DNA from: Garra rufa
Taxonomy: Eukaryota > Chordata > Actinopteri > Cypriniformes > Cyprinidae
Direction of reading: 5' to 3'
Assembly: GCF_049309525.1 (NCBI RefSeq)
Contig: NC_133369.1
Coordinates: 10,687,963-10,751,962 of the forward strand
DNA: 64,000 nucleotides
The notes below the pieces were generated by a model. It was given only the letters and a program-made list of their open reading frames with translations, was not told the DNA's origin and searched no databases. Both the position numbers and the translations under genes were made by a program. How positions within the stretch are numbered: the first letter of the stretch is position 1; each line of letters starts with the position of its first letter. Shown piece by piece: positions 11,626 to 24,305 of the stretch.

Positions 11626-12125
11626 NNNNNNNNNNNNNNNNNNNNNNNNNNNNNNNNNNNNNNNNNNNNNNNNNNNNNNNNNNNNNNNNNNNNNNNNNNN
11701 NNNNNNNNNNNNNNNNNNNNNNNNNNNNNNNNNNNNNNNNNNNNNNNNNNNNNNNNNNNNNNNNNNNNNNNNNNNNNNNNNNNNNNNNNNNNNNNNNNNN
11801 NNNNNNNNNNNNNNNNNNNNNNNNNNNNNNNNNNNNNNNNNNNNNNNNNNNNNNNNNNNNNNNNNNNNNNNNNNNNNNNNNNNNNNNNNNNNNNNNNNNN
11901 NNNNNNNNNNNNNNNNNNNNNNNNNNNNNNNNNNNNNNNNNNNNNNNNNNNNNNNNNNNNNNNNNNNNNNNNNNNNNNNNNNNNNNNNNNNNNNNNNNNN
12001 NNNNNNNNNNNNNNNNNNNNNNNNNNNNNNNNNNNNNNNNNNNNNNNNNNNNNNNNNNNNNNNNNNNNNNNNNNNNNNNNNNNNNNNNNNNNNNNNNNNN
12101 NNNNNNNNNNNNNNNNNNNNNNNNN
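11626..12125. other. Assembly gap, 500 N
   Basis: Exactly 500 unknown bases separate the end of duplicated copy 1 from unrelated sequence. A round number suggests a scaffold gap of unknown true size. Frames that run through it are meaningless. Confidence 0.99.
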
Positions 12126-12560
12126 TTATTTATGTAATGCTTATACTATACTATAATACATTTGGGATATTTCTGTATTTAGTTCATTTTTTTATATATT
12201 TTCCATTTTTGTAATATATTTTCAGGCTTTAGTAACTTTATTGCTTGTTTTTGTCTTTTTTTAGTCTTAGTTCAATGTTTTTTTTTTTTCAGTTTTAGTT
12301 TTAGTTATTTTAGTACAGCGAGTTAAACGTAACCGTTGAAATAATATTGTGAATTTAATTTGATTTCAATTACTGTTTATTTTAGTTTGTGGAAATATAT
12401 TTATGGTTTTTAGTTTTAGTTAACTATAAAACCCCTATATTTTTATTTTTGTATATTATTTATATTATCTTTACCTTTATTCATATACAGAAAAAACTGA
12501 CTTTCAATATAAATAAATCATTTCCTGTGTATATGTGACATAAATGATTTGGTATGATCC
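12126..12560. repeat. Low-complexity T-rich sequence
   Basis: Runs such as TTTAGTTTTAGTTATTTTAG dominate. No gene is seen. Confidence 0.6.
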
Positions 12561-12638
12561 ATTCCTCCCCCTGCCTCAGTGGTTCAGTCTGTATTCAGAA
12601 GGTCAGATTACTCTGTGTGTGTCTCATCCTGCACACAG

Positions 12639-12708
12639 ATGCGCATTACTGTGACCGACTGCATAAACTCATCACAAACGTCCGTGTACAAGAGACCTGG
12701 GACATGAA
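12639..12708 (+). CDS. Candidate internal coding exon, unidentified protein
   Basis: The stretch is bordered by a pyrimidine-rich acceptor ending CACACAG and by a GTGAGC donor at 12709. One frame is open across its 70 bases (enters after 2 bases, leaves with 2) and reads HYCDRLHKLITNVRVQETW, with a stop directly after the donor. About 13 of 22 third positions are G or C in a region of about 35% GC, which is coding-like. I do not recognise the protein. No upstream or downstream partner exon is established, and chance exons of this size are expected in 64 kb. Confidence 0.3.
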
Positions 12709-12709
12709 G

Positions 12710-14734
12710 TGAGCTTCGTTCTGAAAGTGAGTCCCATCTTTTCTCTCTTCTCTGTCCCATGCATGTTTAGGGAATGATGCAGGAGCACCTGCATGCTGTG
12801 ACAAGGAGAGTCTTTAACACCTGGATGATACAAGAGTTCATGCATGATGATAATAATGTGTAAAAATGAATTTATAGACACTGTTAGGTATTGTGATGGA
12901 TTCTGCATGATGTTCAGATACTGGAGTCGCTGTCTGTTGTTTGCAGTTGTGTCATATAAATGTTCTTCCAAGTTTTACAGTGTTGTGATTTAATGTCAAA
13001 TGACAGATTACAAACAAAATGTAACTTTACCTAGATGCTTAGATTCAGTAAAAGTAAAAAATATAAATAAGTGTAAAAAATAGTAACAACAAAAAAGACT
13101 TTTTCTCTCCAGAATTAGTCAATTAAGGCTAGATGTGAATTAAACATTTTTTATCCTTTTTAATTAATTTTATATATTTTTTTTAACTGATAGTTAAATA
13201 GTATCATTAATAATACAATTATTTTAGTTTTTAGATTGTTATCCTTTTATTTTATTTTAATTATTTATTTATTTTATATTTTGTAAAAGACATCCTCCTT
13301 TTTTATTTTAATTAATTATTATTTTTTTTTATAAAAGACATCCTCTTTTAAGATTTGTTAGCTGCGACAATATTTTTTCTGGTGTTTATTTATTTATTTA
13401 TGTATTTATTTTTCTTGCTGTGCTGCACTGAATGATTCTACTTTTGATTTACGCTACAAAAAGAACACAAAAGCTTAGAAATGATGCCTTCGAAAACATC
13501 CTGTCCTCTCATGTGAGGAGTCACAGCATGAAGATCTTCTCACAGAAACAAAACATCTTAAACTTCAGCAATCTTATCCACTTTAAATAAAACCCGCACT
13601 CATTTAAGAGTAATTTACTTCAAATATTGATTCCCTCAATTGTGTTCATTATCAGAATGATGTTCCCTGAGAGTGACTCTGTGACGGAAATCAGAGATGA
13701 GCATTGCTAACAACCCTTGTTTATCCCCAGCTGTTTAAAATAGAATTGTTTTTTTTTTTTATAATTTCTTATGGACTCTTAAAACATTTTTAATCAGTAC
13801 AAATTAAAAATATATATAACGCAGATGTCATTGCTAAATGTTCCGCCTGCTGAGTTCAGATGGAGATATTTTTAAGATGTCATTGTGTTGAAAAACAGAT
13901 TTTCCTTCAATGTTAAAGAAGGACATATGTGTCGTCCATTTTATACTCTAGGGGGAGCTCTTCATCATAGATGCGCTTCCAGAAAACTTTCCCGCTTTCA
14001 GTTAGAATCAAAAGGCAGCTTGAGACCTTGAATCTCATCTTAGATTTTTTTTCGTGTCATCATAGACTAAATATTGAAAAAGCTATCCTGAGTGGGGAGT
14101 TTAAATGCGTCTGAAATGTATAAAACATTAAACTGCAGAGGAAACTATGAAATAGAAAATGTATTTCGCTCTGTAGCAGACTTTGGAAGTACAATATTTG
14201 TAAACTTTGGGATAAATCTTTGCAGTACACCAGTGTTATGCTGGTAATGCCATAGCGGTGCATTGTGAAATGAAGCCTGACACATTACTCTGCTTTATAT
14301 AGTTCTTAAGAAGACTTTTTACCTGAGGTAAAATCAATGTAAGTGTAGCCTGTGAATATTAATTCGTGGAGTTTAGTTTCTTTGACATATGAGTTCATAT
14401 TATATATTCAGAGAACTGCAGAGCCACCAGAGGATTTGATTTATCTATAATGAACATGTTCTTTCTTCTCAGTTCATACACTCTGACAGTCATGTTTTAG
14501 ATAATAAATCTCACTCTTAATAAGATCTTGGAGTAGGACAGCCATTATAGGTGCTTATTTTGTGGTGAAATGTAAAGGTAGAAATCTTGACAGCCGTTTC
14601 CTTTTGTCGCAACACTAAAATGAAAGCTGCTTTATCGACTGTTCAAGGTTACAGTGTCATTTGTTCCACTGGAAGATCAGTTATGATCATAGTGTGATAT
14701 CATATGTAACATAAGATTTTATTTGATGTGGATA
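12710..14734. other. AT-rich sequence without a supportable gene
   Basis: 13000-13440 is long T and A runs with TTTATTTA-type low complexity. 13440-14730 is unique-looking, with no frame above 67 codons and no recognisable protein. It is probably intronic or intergenic. Confidence 0.5.
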
Positions 14735-16022
14735 AGGTGTATTCAAATGTTTGGGATCAGTAGGATTTTATATGGTTCTTAAATAAGTCTTTTTTGCTTT
14801 TCAAGTGTCACCAATTGAGTCGTCCTGTCATTAACTCTTGCACTACACATCTTGGACTTCATTCCCCACAAGCCACTGCACTAATCACTGCATTCACCTG
14901 CTCCCTGTTCTCACTGCACTAATCACTGCTCACACCTGCAGCTCATCACACTGACTGCATTTAAGCTTCTCACACACACAGCCACTTTGCGAAGTCTTAT
15001 TGTTCCTCATGGTCGTAATTCTGAGCGTTTCTTCCCGTGTTTGTTTCCCGTGTGTTTGATTCCTGGACTCCCTCCTGTGTTTGATTCTCGCTGCCAGCCC
15101 CGACCTTCTGCCTGTTTTTTGACGACGATTTCTGCCTGCCCCTGTGTGTTTGTTTTGTTGAATAAATGCTGCAAATGGATCCGAACGTCTCTGACCCTCC
15201 TTGTTACATCAAGACTGCATTTATTTGATTAAAAATACAGAAAAAAACTAATATTGAATTATATTTTAATATACTTTAGAATGTAAATTATTTCTGTGAT
15301 GTTTCCTAATTTTTCAGCATCATTACTCCAGTATTTAATGTCAAATGATCCTTCAGAAATCATTCTAATATGTTGATTTATTATCGATGTCGGAAACAGT
15401 TGGTTTTTTTTGGAACCTATGATCCTTTTTTTAGGATACTTTAATGAATTAAACATTAAAAAGAACAGCATTTATTAAAATAGAGTTTTATTGTAACAAT
15501 ATACACTACTGTTGTACCATTTGGGTCAGTAATTTTTTCCTTTCTTTCTTTCTTTGAAAGACATTAATACTTTTATTCAGCAACGATGTGTTAAATTAAT
15601 AAAAAGTGATAGTAAAGACTTATATTATTAGAAAAGATTTCTATTTTGAATAAATGTTGTTCTTTTTTTATTTTTATTCATCAAAGAATCCTGAAAAAAG
15701 TATCACAGCTTCCAAAACAATAAAGCAGCAAGCTGTTTCCAACATTGACAATAAATTAGCATATTATAATGACTTCTGAAGGATCATGTGACACTGAAAA
15801 CTGGAGTAATAGCTAATGAAAATTCTGCTTTGCTTCAAAGAAATAAATCATATTTTTAAGTATATTAAAATAGAAAACAGTTATTTTAAATTGCAATAAT
15901 ATTTCATAATATTACCTTTTACTTGTAATTTTGACCAAATAAATGGAACTTTAATAAGCATGAGAGACTTCTTTTTAAAAACATTCAAAATCTTACTGAT
16001 CCCAAACTTTTGAATGGCACTG
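14735..16022. mobile_element. CTTACTGATCCCAAACTTTTGAA-family repeat interrupted by a solo LTR
   Basis: The left part, starting AAATGTTTGGGATCAGTAGG, and the right end, CTTACTGATCCCAAACTTTT, are inverted relative to each other. The element continues on both sides of the LTR at 14806-15208, with one TCAAG on each side. The interior has GGATCATGTGACACTG and ATCCTTCAGAAATCATTC in opposite orientations. A partial second unit follows at 16045-16260. Confidence 0.7.
14806..15208 (+). mobile_element. Solo LTR of an LTR retrotransposon, 403 bp
   Basis: The segment starts TGTCACC and ends TTGTTACA and is flanked by a perfect 5 bp duplication TCAAG (14801-14805 and 15209-15213). Removing it restores the host repeat, which reads TCAAGACTGCATTTATTTG. 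An AATAAA at 15161 fits a plus-strand polyadenylation signal, and CATTTAAGC near 14958 could be a TATA-like box. No internal region remains, so this is a solo LTR formed by LTR-LTR recombination. The 81-codon frame inside is not a gene. Confidence 0.88.
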
Positions 16023-16284
16023 TATGTATGTACTGTATGTATTTACACTACTGTTCAAATTTTGGGGTTGGATTTTTTTAAAATATATTTTTAAAGGTCT
16101 CCTATTTTCACCAAAGCTGCATTTATTTGATTAAAATATGGTAAAACAGTAACATTGTAAAACAATATTACAATTTAAAATTCTATTTTTAATTTCTTTT
16201 CAAATGTAATGTACACATGATCCTTTAGAAATCATTCATATGAAATCATATGCTGACTTGGTGCTCAAGAAAAATGCCCTATTA

Positions 16285-16919
16285 TTATTAATGCTGAAAG
16301 CAAGAGTCCTTTGTTTGTCCTAAGCAGTTCATCTGCCTGCTATTTCTTCAGAAAAAATCCTCCAGCTCCTGCACATTATTTGGTTTTCCAGCATCTTCTG
16401 CATATTTGAACACTTTCCAAAGATGACTGTATGACTTTGAGATCCATCTTTTCACGCTGAGAACAATTGAGGAACTCATACATAACTATTACAAAAGGTG
16501 AAAACATTTACTGATGCTTACAAAAGCAACACAATGCATTAAGAGCCAAGGGGTGTAAACTTTTGAACAGATATGCAGATGCTGCTGGAAAACGTGCAGG
16601 AGCTGGAGGATTTTTCTCGGCAGATGAACTGCTCAGGACAAACAAGGGGCTCATGAACAACTATCACTAAACATTAAAAACTGTTGTGGATCATCCAGGA
16701 AACAACACACCGTATTAAGATTCAAGGGTATGTCAACTTTTGAATATATACATTCAGTTATTATTTTGTCCTGTCGGGAGTATATATAAACATCTGTTAT
16801 GTGAAAAAGCTTATTTAGGACAGTACTAAATAAAAGACTAAATGATGCCTCTTATTTTGTTAAAATTATTAACATTCTGCATATTCTGCAAGGGGTATGT
16901 AAACTTATGAGCCCAACTG
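16285..16919. mobile_element. Tc1-like MITE with Sleeping Beauty-type terminus
   Basis: The right end reads GGGGTATGTAAACTTATGAG and then CCCAACTG before TA, close to the CAGTTG...GTTTACATAC termini of Sleeping Beauty-class Tc1 elements. Inner parts are palindromic: GTCCTAAGCAGTTCATCTGC pairs with GCAGATGAACTGCTCAGGAC. The left terminus is not resolved. Related copies lie at 49540-50235 and 61694-62957. Confidence 0.72.
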
Positions 16920-16929
16920 TATATACACA

Positions 16930-18515
16930 GTATAATATGTGTGTGTGTACATATCGTATTTGTTCACTTTATTATTAAATCAATGGCGACTAACAAATCC
17001 ACACACTTCCAAAGCTTCAAATTCATATTCAGATGAGATAAATGTCATGTCATGTCCTCGCACACCATTTATTTTCTATTTCTCTAATTGCACGGGGGAC
17101 CTTTTCTCATCTCTTAGTGAAATTAAAATTCAGCTCCATCCTCTCTGAAAGACACAGTCACATGAAAGACTGAACATCATGACAGCTTGTCTCTCTCAGA
17201 TACTTTCAAAATGAAGGTTTCGCTTCAGTTTTGACGGATCGCTTATTTACAGCACATTAAAAAAAAGATTTCTAATTAAAACTATGGCTCTGTTCCAATA
17301 CCAAGTGAGCTTGCCTTGCAAGAAGAAATTTCTCTCACTCCGCCCTTCTGGATACATTATTGCCGCAATGCATTCTGGGATTATCATCTCCGTGAAAGAT
17401 GCATACAGTGCAAGTTAATTTGATTAAATATAAAGTATCATAATCATGCTGCCTACCTTTTGGAACATACTTAAAATGCTGCCTACTTAGTCAGCTCACT
17501 AAGTTTTAGAACAGAATCAATGCATTTGAGTTGTTTTTGTTTTGAACACTGCAACAATGCTTTTTTTTTCTGTCTATGGCATTATAGTCAGCTCATGGTA
17601 TTGCATAACAGCGTAAATCCTAAATCCAAAGAAGGTGGTCGGAGTACTCCAGGTGGTAAGAGCTTTACAGGTTCTGGCTACAGCGGTATATCATGCAGCC
17701 ACACTTCATTTATGAATTAATAGTGCGCTTACGCAAACTAGTCAATGATTTATGGGGCAGACGGAAAAAGCTGAAATATTGCGACTTTAAAAAGGGTTGT
17801 TTTGTGGCACTGCATAAAAATGTATTAGGATTTTTTTTTTTTTCATGAGGAGAAAATGTCTAAGCTTTTTTTTTTGTTAGTGATATCACTAATGCTGTAA
17901 ACATTTGTCATAGCAATGAACTTCTGACTGTCTTGTTTAATTGTATTTTGTGGTTTTGCGCATGATAGATGTTGATGCTGCTTTGCAGCTGATTTCCCCT
18001 AAGCAATCAATACAAATATCTGTCTATCTTTGTAATACTTTACTTATTTTATATCAAAAGCAATAGCATTAGATCAGATCAATACTCATGCATGCTTAGA
18101 AGCATTAACTATGTTAAAATCTTGACATTTTATAAAACAGCTGCAACAATGTTTAATAAAAAATGTATTCATAATTGGAAAAAAATCCTTCAAAGCAATA
18201 TAATTTATTAGACCGTAAAGTTATGTTTTTTAAAATCCATTTCTTATTTTGTAATTCAACATGAGTGGCCTTGGAGATGAGAGGCTCTTTTAACTATGAG
18301 CGCACTGTTCATTAGCTCACAAGAACGCACAATATTTAATAATTATGACAAGCAGTTTATGGTGCTGGAGGTCTAGTGAAAGATTAAAATCCACAGTGTA
18401 AACAGAAGTACAGTGCGGTCTGTAGATTAGGGAGGGATTTGCTCTTCTAAGCCCTAGTAACACAACAACTGACCCTCGCAGCCTGGTCTGATGTGTTACT
18501 CACGTGTTTTATGTC
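16930..18515. other. No supportable gene; one dispersed repeat
   Basis: 17281-17515 resembles a dispersed motif (GCTGCCTAC...TAGTCAGCTCACTAAG) also seen near 49020 and 51460. The remainder is unique-looking AT-rich DNA with frames below 70 codons. Confidence 0.45.
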
Positions 18516-18518
18516 TTA

Positions 18519-20660
18519 AAGGAGTAGTACACCCAAAAGTAAAAATTTGCTGAAAATTGACTTACCCTCAGGCCATCTTTGCTCTTTCATCAGAACAGAT
18601 TTGGAGAATTTTAGCATCACATCACTCACCAATGAATACCCTATGGGTGCCGTCAGAATGAGAGTCCAAACAGCTGATAAAAACATTACAATAATCCACA
18701 AACAATCCACACGACTCCAATCACATTAAGCACAGTTTACAAGCAAAAACAGTTCTGAAATATAGCTGCAAACAGCAATTACCGAGGTTTAAGCGTTTCA
18801 AGGCATTTAAGCACATCTGAAAAAAAGACATTATTTAGAAAGTCTGTAACCACCTAAATCAATGATTTAAAAAAGCATTTTTGGCAAATCCAGGTAATTT
18901 GCTATAGACATATGTTTTTTATTGTTTGTGACTATAGTGCCAGCTGTGGTCCGATCTCCATAAAACTTTGCATGCTTAGAATCACCTGTCACATGTGCTC
19001 ACTAGGTTTCAGAGTTTTCCTTAAGGCTTTATAGGATTTTGGGCAAATTTGGACAGGTCCCTTGTAAACGACCCTGTTATAGCTTTCCAAAGGGTAAATT
19101 TCAACTTTTTTTGATAATTATTGACCTAGAGAGTCCAGAGAATTGTACTGCAGTGTTTTTTAAATCTTCTCAATCATTTAAAAAAAGATTTGATTGAAAG
19201 CAGTGGTTTTAGAGGCACAGTTGTCATGAATATTGTGTGTATGTGTGAAAAAACGCACAATGTAGAATCCTTTATGCCCTTGAAAATTGCGATATCACCC
19301 CCCATTGGCCGATTTCTTTGGGACCGTGAGTCAAACAGACACACCGATTTTCGTTCCGATCAGCCTACATTAACACATGTCTAATAGGTGCTCAAACGGG
19401 GGCCATGTTTTTTTGAGATACGAAAAATGTCCTTGCGAAAGACACTTGTGGCACTTTGGACCAAGACTGTGCACAATCCTTTCCGCCCTTGAAAAATGCA
19501 ATATCACAAGCCCCCCCCACCCCACCCCCTTCTGTGTCCAATTTCTTTCAAATTTCTCACAGACCTTTGGGGCCGTGAGTCAAACAGACCCACCGAGCTT
19601 CGTTCTAATCAGCCTACGTTAACACTGTCTAATAGGTGCTCAAATGGCGGCCATGTTTTTTTGAGATACGCAAATGTCCTTGCAAAAGACACTTGTGGCA
19701 CTTTGGACCAAGACCGTGCACAGCGATTTTTATGTTGATAGGACAAACGGTTGCATAAACCATTTTTATGTTTATTCTTCTTATAGCGCCACCAAGTGGC
19801 CAAGCTTCTTTATTTTTGTCTTGAGTTCAGATTGAGCTCTTACATAAGTGTTCTGAGTTTGGCAAAGATATCCCATTCCGTTCAGGAGTTATAGGCATTT
19901 TACTAAAAGTGTCCCTGCCCCCTTCTGCACTAGGATTAGTTCGCAAGTAGTTTTTCAAAAAATCCCAAATACTAAATTTAACCATGCTCACGATTGAATC
20001 TGAGGCATGTGTTTTGTCTGGCGTGAGCCAAGGATTCCAACAACATTAGACACTTGACCTTGCGACTAGTGGTTTAGGAGTTATGAGTGATTTCTTACTT
20101 TTGATCACTATATCGCCCCCGTCAGGCCGATTGGGGTGAGACTTGGTGACGTTGTTGGCGGTGTGAGTACTACCATCCCTCCAATTTTCAAGTCTCTACG
20201 ACTTACGGTTTGGTCTGCACAATCAGTTTTACATGAAGATTGCTGATCCTTGGCCATTCTAACGATTACAATAGGGTTTCAGCTAATGATGGTTTCAGCA
20301 TTTTGATGTGAGAGGACAACAGGATAGACTTTTTTCACTGCAGGAAGAGTTGTAATATTGTATGAAGCCAGAAGTGACAGTTTAAAGTTAAAATGCTTTA
20401 ATGATAGACTTGGTTCTTACATATCACAAAGCGTTTGGCTTGACACAGACATTAACTGATGGACTGGAGGTGTGTGGATTACTTGTGGATTTTTATGATG
20501 TTTTTATCAGCTGTTTGGACTCTCATTCTGATGAGAGTCACTGGATCCATTGGTGAGCAAGTGATGCTAAATTTCTCCAAATCTGTTAAGATGAAGAAAC
20601 AAACTCATCTTACTGGATGGCCTGAGGGTGAGTAAGTTCTCAGCAAATTTAAAATGTTCC
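18519..20660. mobile_element. Palindromic MITE split by a second repeat
   Basis: The left arm (18519-18790) contains AGTACACCCAAAAGT, AACAGATTTGGAGAATTT and CAAACAGCTGATAAAAAC. The right arm (about 20290-20660) carries the inverted forms GTTTTTATCAGCTGTTTGG, AAATTTCTCCAAATCTGTT and TGGCCTGAGGGTGAGTAAG. About 1.5 kb of a different repeat separates the arms, in place of the shorter spacer I would expect. Confidence 0.72.
18790..20290. repeat. Dispersed repeat with an internal tandem duplication
   Basis: The stretch has the degenerate style of a common fish repeat (TATAGCGCCACCAAGTGG, TATCGCCCCCGTCAGGCCG). Inside it, 19266-19488 and 19489-19722 are diverged copies of one unit sharing CCCTTGAAAA, GTGAGTCAAACAGAC, GGGCCATG or GCGGCCATG, and GACACTTGTGGCACTTTGG. 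The open frames here recur with the units and are not genes. Confidence 0.6.
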
Positions 20661-22200
20661 ACATCAAGACAGAATATGAGTTATGAGTGATGAGTGGCTC
20701 ATTTTGACCAGTTTCCTGCTTAGTTGTATGAACTTTTGAGTTGCTCATGCTGTTGTAGATGTTTCCCTGCTTGTGCTTATGCAAATATTTTCACTGAATC
20801 AGAAAAATAAGCTATTTTTCTCTTCTAAAGTCAGTTTCTGACTTTGCAAATTTCATTTTGCATTTGCAATGATAAATGATTTTGTTGATTTTTGCCTTGC
20901 AGATGACAAAATGTCCAAAAAGCTGAGCTGCAGATCGCACACTTGCTTTTTAAATGCGCATTTTGTCCAGCTTTTGATAGTCAGTGTGATAAACATGACA
21001 AACAACTGTTAAAATCCACATGCACATGACCGACACCAAAGCGGGAATGAAATGCTCCTATAGGACTGAATCTGTGCTCTGTTGTATCGAAATGCGTCCA
21101 GCTCTCAAGATTAAATTTACCTTGGAACAAAGTCATTTCAGAGCACTGCCTCCTGAGGCATTTGTCTCTGTCAACATAATATCATTTTGTGTAATGACTC
21201 AGCAGAATAAATCCAGAGTTGGACTGACAGAGTCCCACCTTGCCAAGAGCTCAAACAATCACGTCTGTGTTCAGAATGTAAATTGTAGGGAATGGAGCTC
21301 AAGCACATACTAACGTTTCTGCAAGGTTAAAGCACTATTTATGTTCTATAGATTTATTAATATATTTACTATTTACGAGAGCACATTTTGAACTTACTGA
21401 AGTATTATTTTCTTTTAGAAATACAGTCATTTTGATAACCAAATATGGAAGCTTGAAACTACAACAGGTTAAAAAAAAAAAAGCAATTGCAACTTTTTTC
21501 TTGCAATTCTGAGGTAATATCTCACAGTTTCTGCCTCAGAATTGTAAGACATAAACTTAGAATTATGAGACATAGAATTGCGAAATATAAACATGCAATT
21601 CTAAATTCACATCTTGCAAAACTGACTTGTAAAATTTATTTTATTTACATTTGAATCTAAAGATGCTTTTCGGTGCAATTACAGCATTTACCAGCACAAC
21701 AATTTATTCCACTTAAAAAATAGTTTCACCTCAAAAGGATGGTTGAGACAACTTTACTTTTTAATTTATTTTTTTAAAATACAGAATATATAATATTTCT
21801 GGAAAAGTCAAATGATTATTAATTGTTACTGATTATTATGAATAATCAACTGCACAGAGAATATTCCAGTAATGCAGCAGCAAAACATTACCACATGTGA
21901 GACAATTGCATCATGGGAAATCACAGATCTGTGTAACGCTCTAGTCTTATTCTGTATCAGGACAGTTTAATAATTAATTAAAACAAGCGTGTCTGCTCAA
22001 GGGTGGCAAGGTCTTGCAATGAATATCCTGAGCAGGTCTCAGACAATCCCATAGTGTCTCAGATATCACAACACAGAACTTTCACTTCAGCTTTTCACTT
22101 ACTCCATATGTGGACATGCAATTGATTTTAAAGAAAAGTAAATTGCATTTTAACTTGAGAAACAATATTGTGATTTAATAATGTCTTGTTTTCTGTGATG
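20660..22200. other. Unique-looking sequence without a supportable gene
   Basis: A 97-codon frame at 21020-21313 has no recognisable domain and no good start or splice context. An acceptor-like TTTTTGCCTTGCAG at 20889-20902 precedes a 35-codon open frame, which I regard as weak. 21470-21620 has a short piece of the CAATTCTGA-type motif array. Confidence 0.45.
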
Positions 22201-22202
22201 GA

Positions 22203-22790
22203 GTTGACCTTGTATAGAGGGTTTACACTTGCTTCACGGTTTCCCGAAAGCACGGCCATATTGGAGATACTTGGATGTAAACAATGGCATTAAACTTTTG
22301 ATTACGTTGTTCCGTCTTATCCATGGAAAAACATGTGGAAGCTGCCAAATCATATAAGGACTTAGTAAGCAAGAAAGGGTGCAATATTTTGACAAACTAA
22401 AGTTAATAGGTGGTAAAGATACGTACAAGATTGATTAATTGAGATATTAGCCTAATATTTCACCTGACTGACTGGAAATGATAAGAACAAACACAAATGT
22501 TGTTAAGATTCTTGCCCTGGAAATCCTGGTTCATTTTGTCCAACCACAAATGCCTTTTGTTCCTCAGACTGTTTTTTTTTTTTTGCACTCTTCTCCTTGA
22601 TTTGTTATAACTTTTGGCAGTCTATAGTACTCCAAATGTTTTTCGTGGTCTAACCGATTAGTACAGCCCAAAACATGACAATAATCGACCATTTTCAGCA
22701 GCTATAATCAGCAAAATGCACGTTTCTTTCAGTTCAGCTGCATTGTTTATGTTCATTCATTGCCGCCAATATATGGCCAACTGATGGCGT
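22203..22790 (-). repeat. Inverted, diverged third copy of the repeat seen at 4405-5720
   Basis: Relative to 5450-5720 this segment is reversed: TTTTGGCAGTCTATAGTACTC matches the complement of GAGTACTATAGACTGCC, and GCCATATTGGAGATACT matches the complement of AGTATCACCAATATGGC. Divergence is clearly higher than between the two duplicated copies, so it is an older family member. Confidence 0.6.
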
Positions 22791-23185
22791 GTCATGAAAA
22801 CCTTAAACCTCAAGCCAAGCTTAAAATACAAGAGTGAAGCTAGTCACTCTTTCATGTTTGAAATATGTTGCCTGAAAAATCAAACTGCTGCCCACGTCTC
22901 AGCCATAATTTGTCAGCTTTTTATCTGGTTCTGTGTAAATGGAAAAACAACCAAGCTTTTCTTTCAAGTTGTTTGTGTACGAGTCACGAATCAGTCCAAG
23001 CTCAACTATGCGTTTGAACACGTGCAAGAAGAAATTTGTAGAATGTTGAGGAGAAGAATATTCTGTGTTAGTTGTGTAAAGCAAAGGCCAACATGACACA
23101 AAAAAAAACCACTTTTTTTTTTTTAAATGTGCACAGGGAAACAAGCATCAGTTGGCTTCAGCTGTAAAATCTTAAGGGCTTACAA

Positions 23186-23820
23186 TTTAAAGTATTAGTT
23201 CACCAAAAAATGAAAATTAGCCCATTATGTAGTCACCCTCAAGGCATCCTTGATGTATATGACTTTCTTCTTTCAGTCGAATGCAATCAGAGTTATATTA
23301 AAAAAGCTTTATAATGGCAATGGGTAGGTGTTTCTCTTCTAGAGTCAAAAACAAGTTCAATAAAGCACATCCGTCCATAATAAAAAGTGACCAAAGGGGT
23401 GAACAAAGGCCTCCAGTAGCGAATCGATGCATCTTTGTAAGAAAATATCCATATTTAAAACATAATAATCCCTTTAATCTATCTTGCGCTAACAGTTGTA
23501 AATGTAAGCCACTTCAGGTGGATGACGTAGCACACACACCTGTGAGTCTCAAGAAAACCAACGTTTGTTTACAGGAGCACAGGAACCAAAGATTCCTTAC
23601 TTTAGCAAAGGAAAACCAGTCTCTTGGCTTTTATCGAAATCCTCTGACATTTTTTTTTTACAAACCCAACCAGTGCCATTATAAAGTTTGGAGGAGCCAA
23701 AACATTTTTTAATATAACTGCAATTGCATTTATCTGAAGGAAGGATACACATACAGGTAGGATGCCTTGAGGGTGAGTAAATAATGGGTTAATTTTCATT
23801 TTTGGGTAAACTAACCCTAA
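23186..23820. mobile_element. Palindromic AGTTCACC...-type MITE
   Basis: The left end AGTATTAGTTCACC with TGAAAATTAG pairs with AATTTTCATTTTTGGGT and AAACTAACC on the right. GTCACCCTCAAGGCATCC pairs with GGATGCCTTGAGGGTGA. The 132-codon plus-strand frame spans both arms and is not a gene. Confidence 0.78.
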
Positions 23821-24305
23821 GGAACATCTACACAAGTCTTTACTTAAATGATTTTGCATAAGAGTGTGAGGACACCAGTTACATATTTTTTATGGTCAGC
23901 AGTAACTCAAACATGACAACTGAATTGGTTCTGTGTTGACAAAGCTATTTTTGGTAAAAGATCGAGCCACTGTAAACTTTACCGATAAATCCTTGTCTGA
24001 AACGCGAGATTGCCTTTTACCGACATGAGAATCATTTTCCAATTATATGTCAGCAATCATATCGCGTGTCATCCTGTTTTTGTTCGTTTTAAGCCAGAAC
24101 TAACGGTGCCCGATGAGCCAATCAATCTTTCGAGTCAATTCTTTCAATCGCATCCAGTAAGAGTCTGAATCATAAGACTGGTCCGAATCCGTTCGCGTTT
24201 TAATTTGAATCATTCGCACCTCATGCTGAATCGTTTGGAGCACGTTTTCACTCAGTAAAACAACGCCATATTCAAAACACAGAAGCAAACAGAACACTGA
24301 ATGAA

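Noticed and set aside
11442..12214. Three open frames of 219-232 codons
   Set aside because: They run through the 500 N gap, so most of each protein is unknown residues.
13999..14113. 36-codon open stretch after TTCCCGCTTTCAG
   Set aside because: It has no usable donor and a low-complexity peptide, as expected by chance.
21020..21313. 97-codon plus-strand frame
   Set aside because: No domain, no splice or promoter context, and unremarkable composition.
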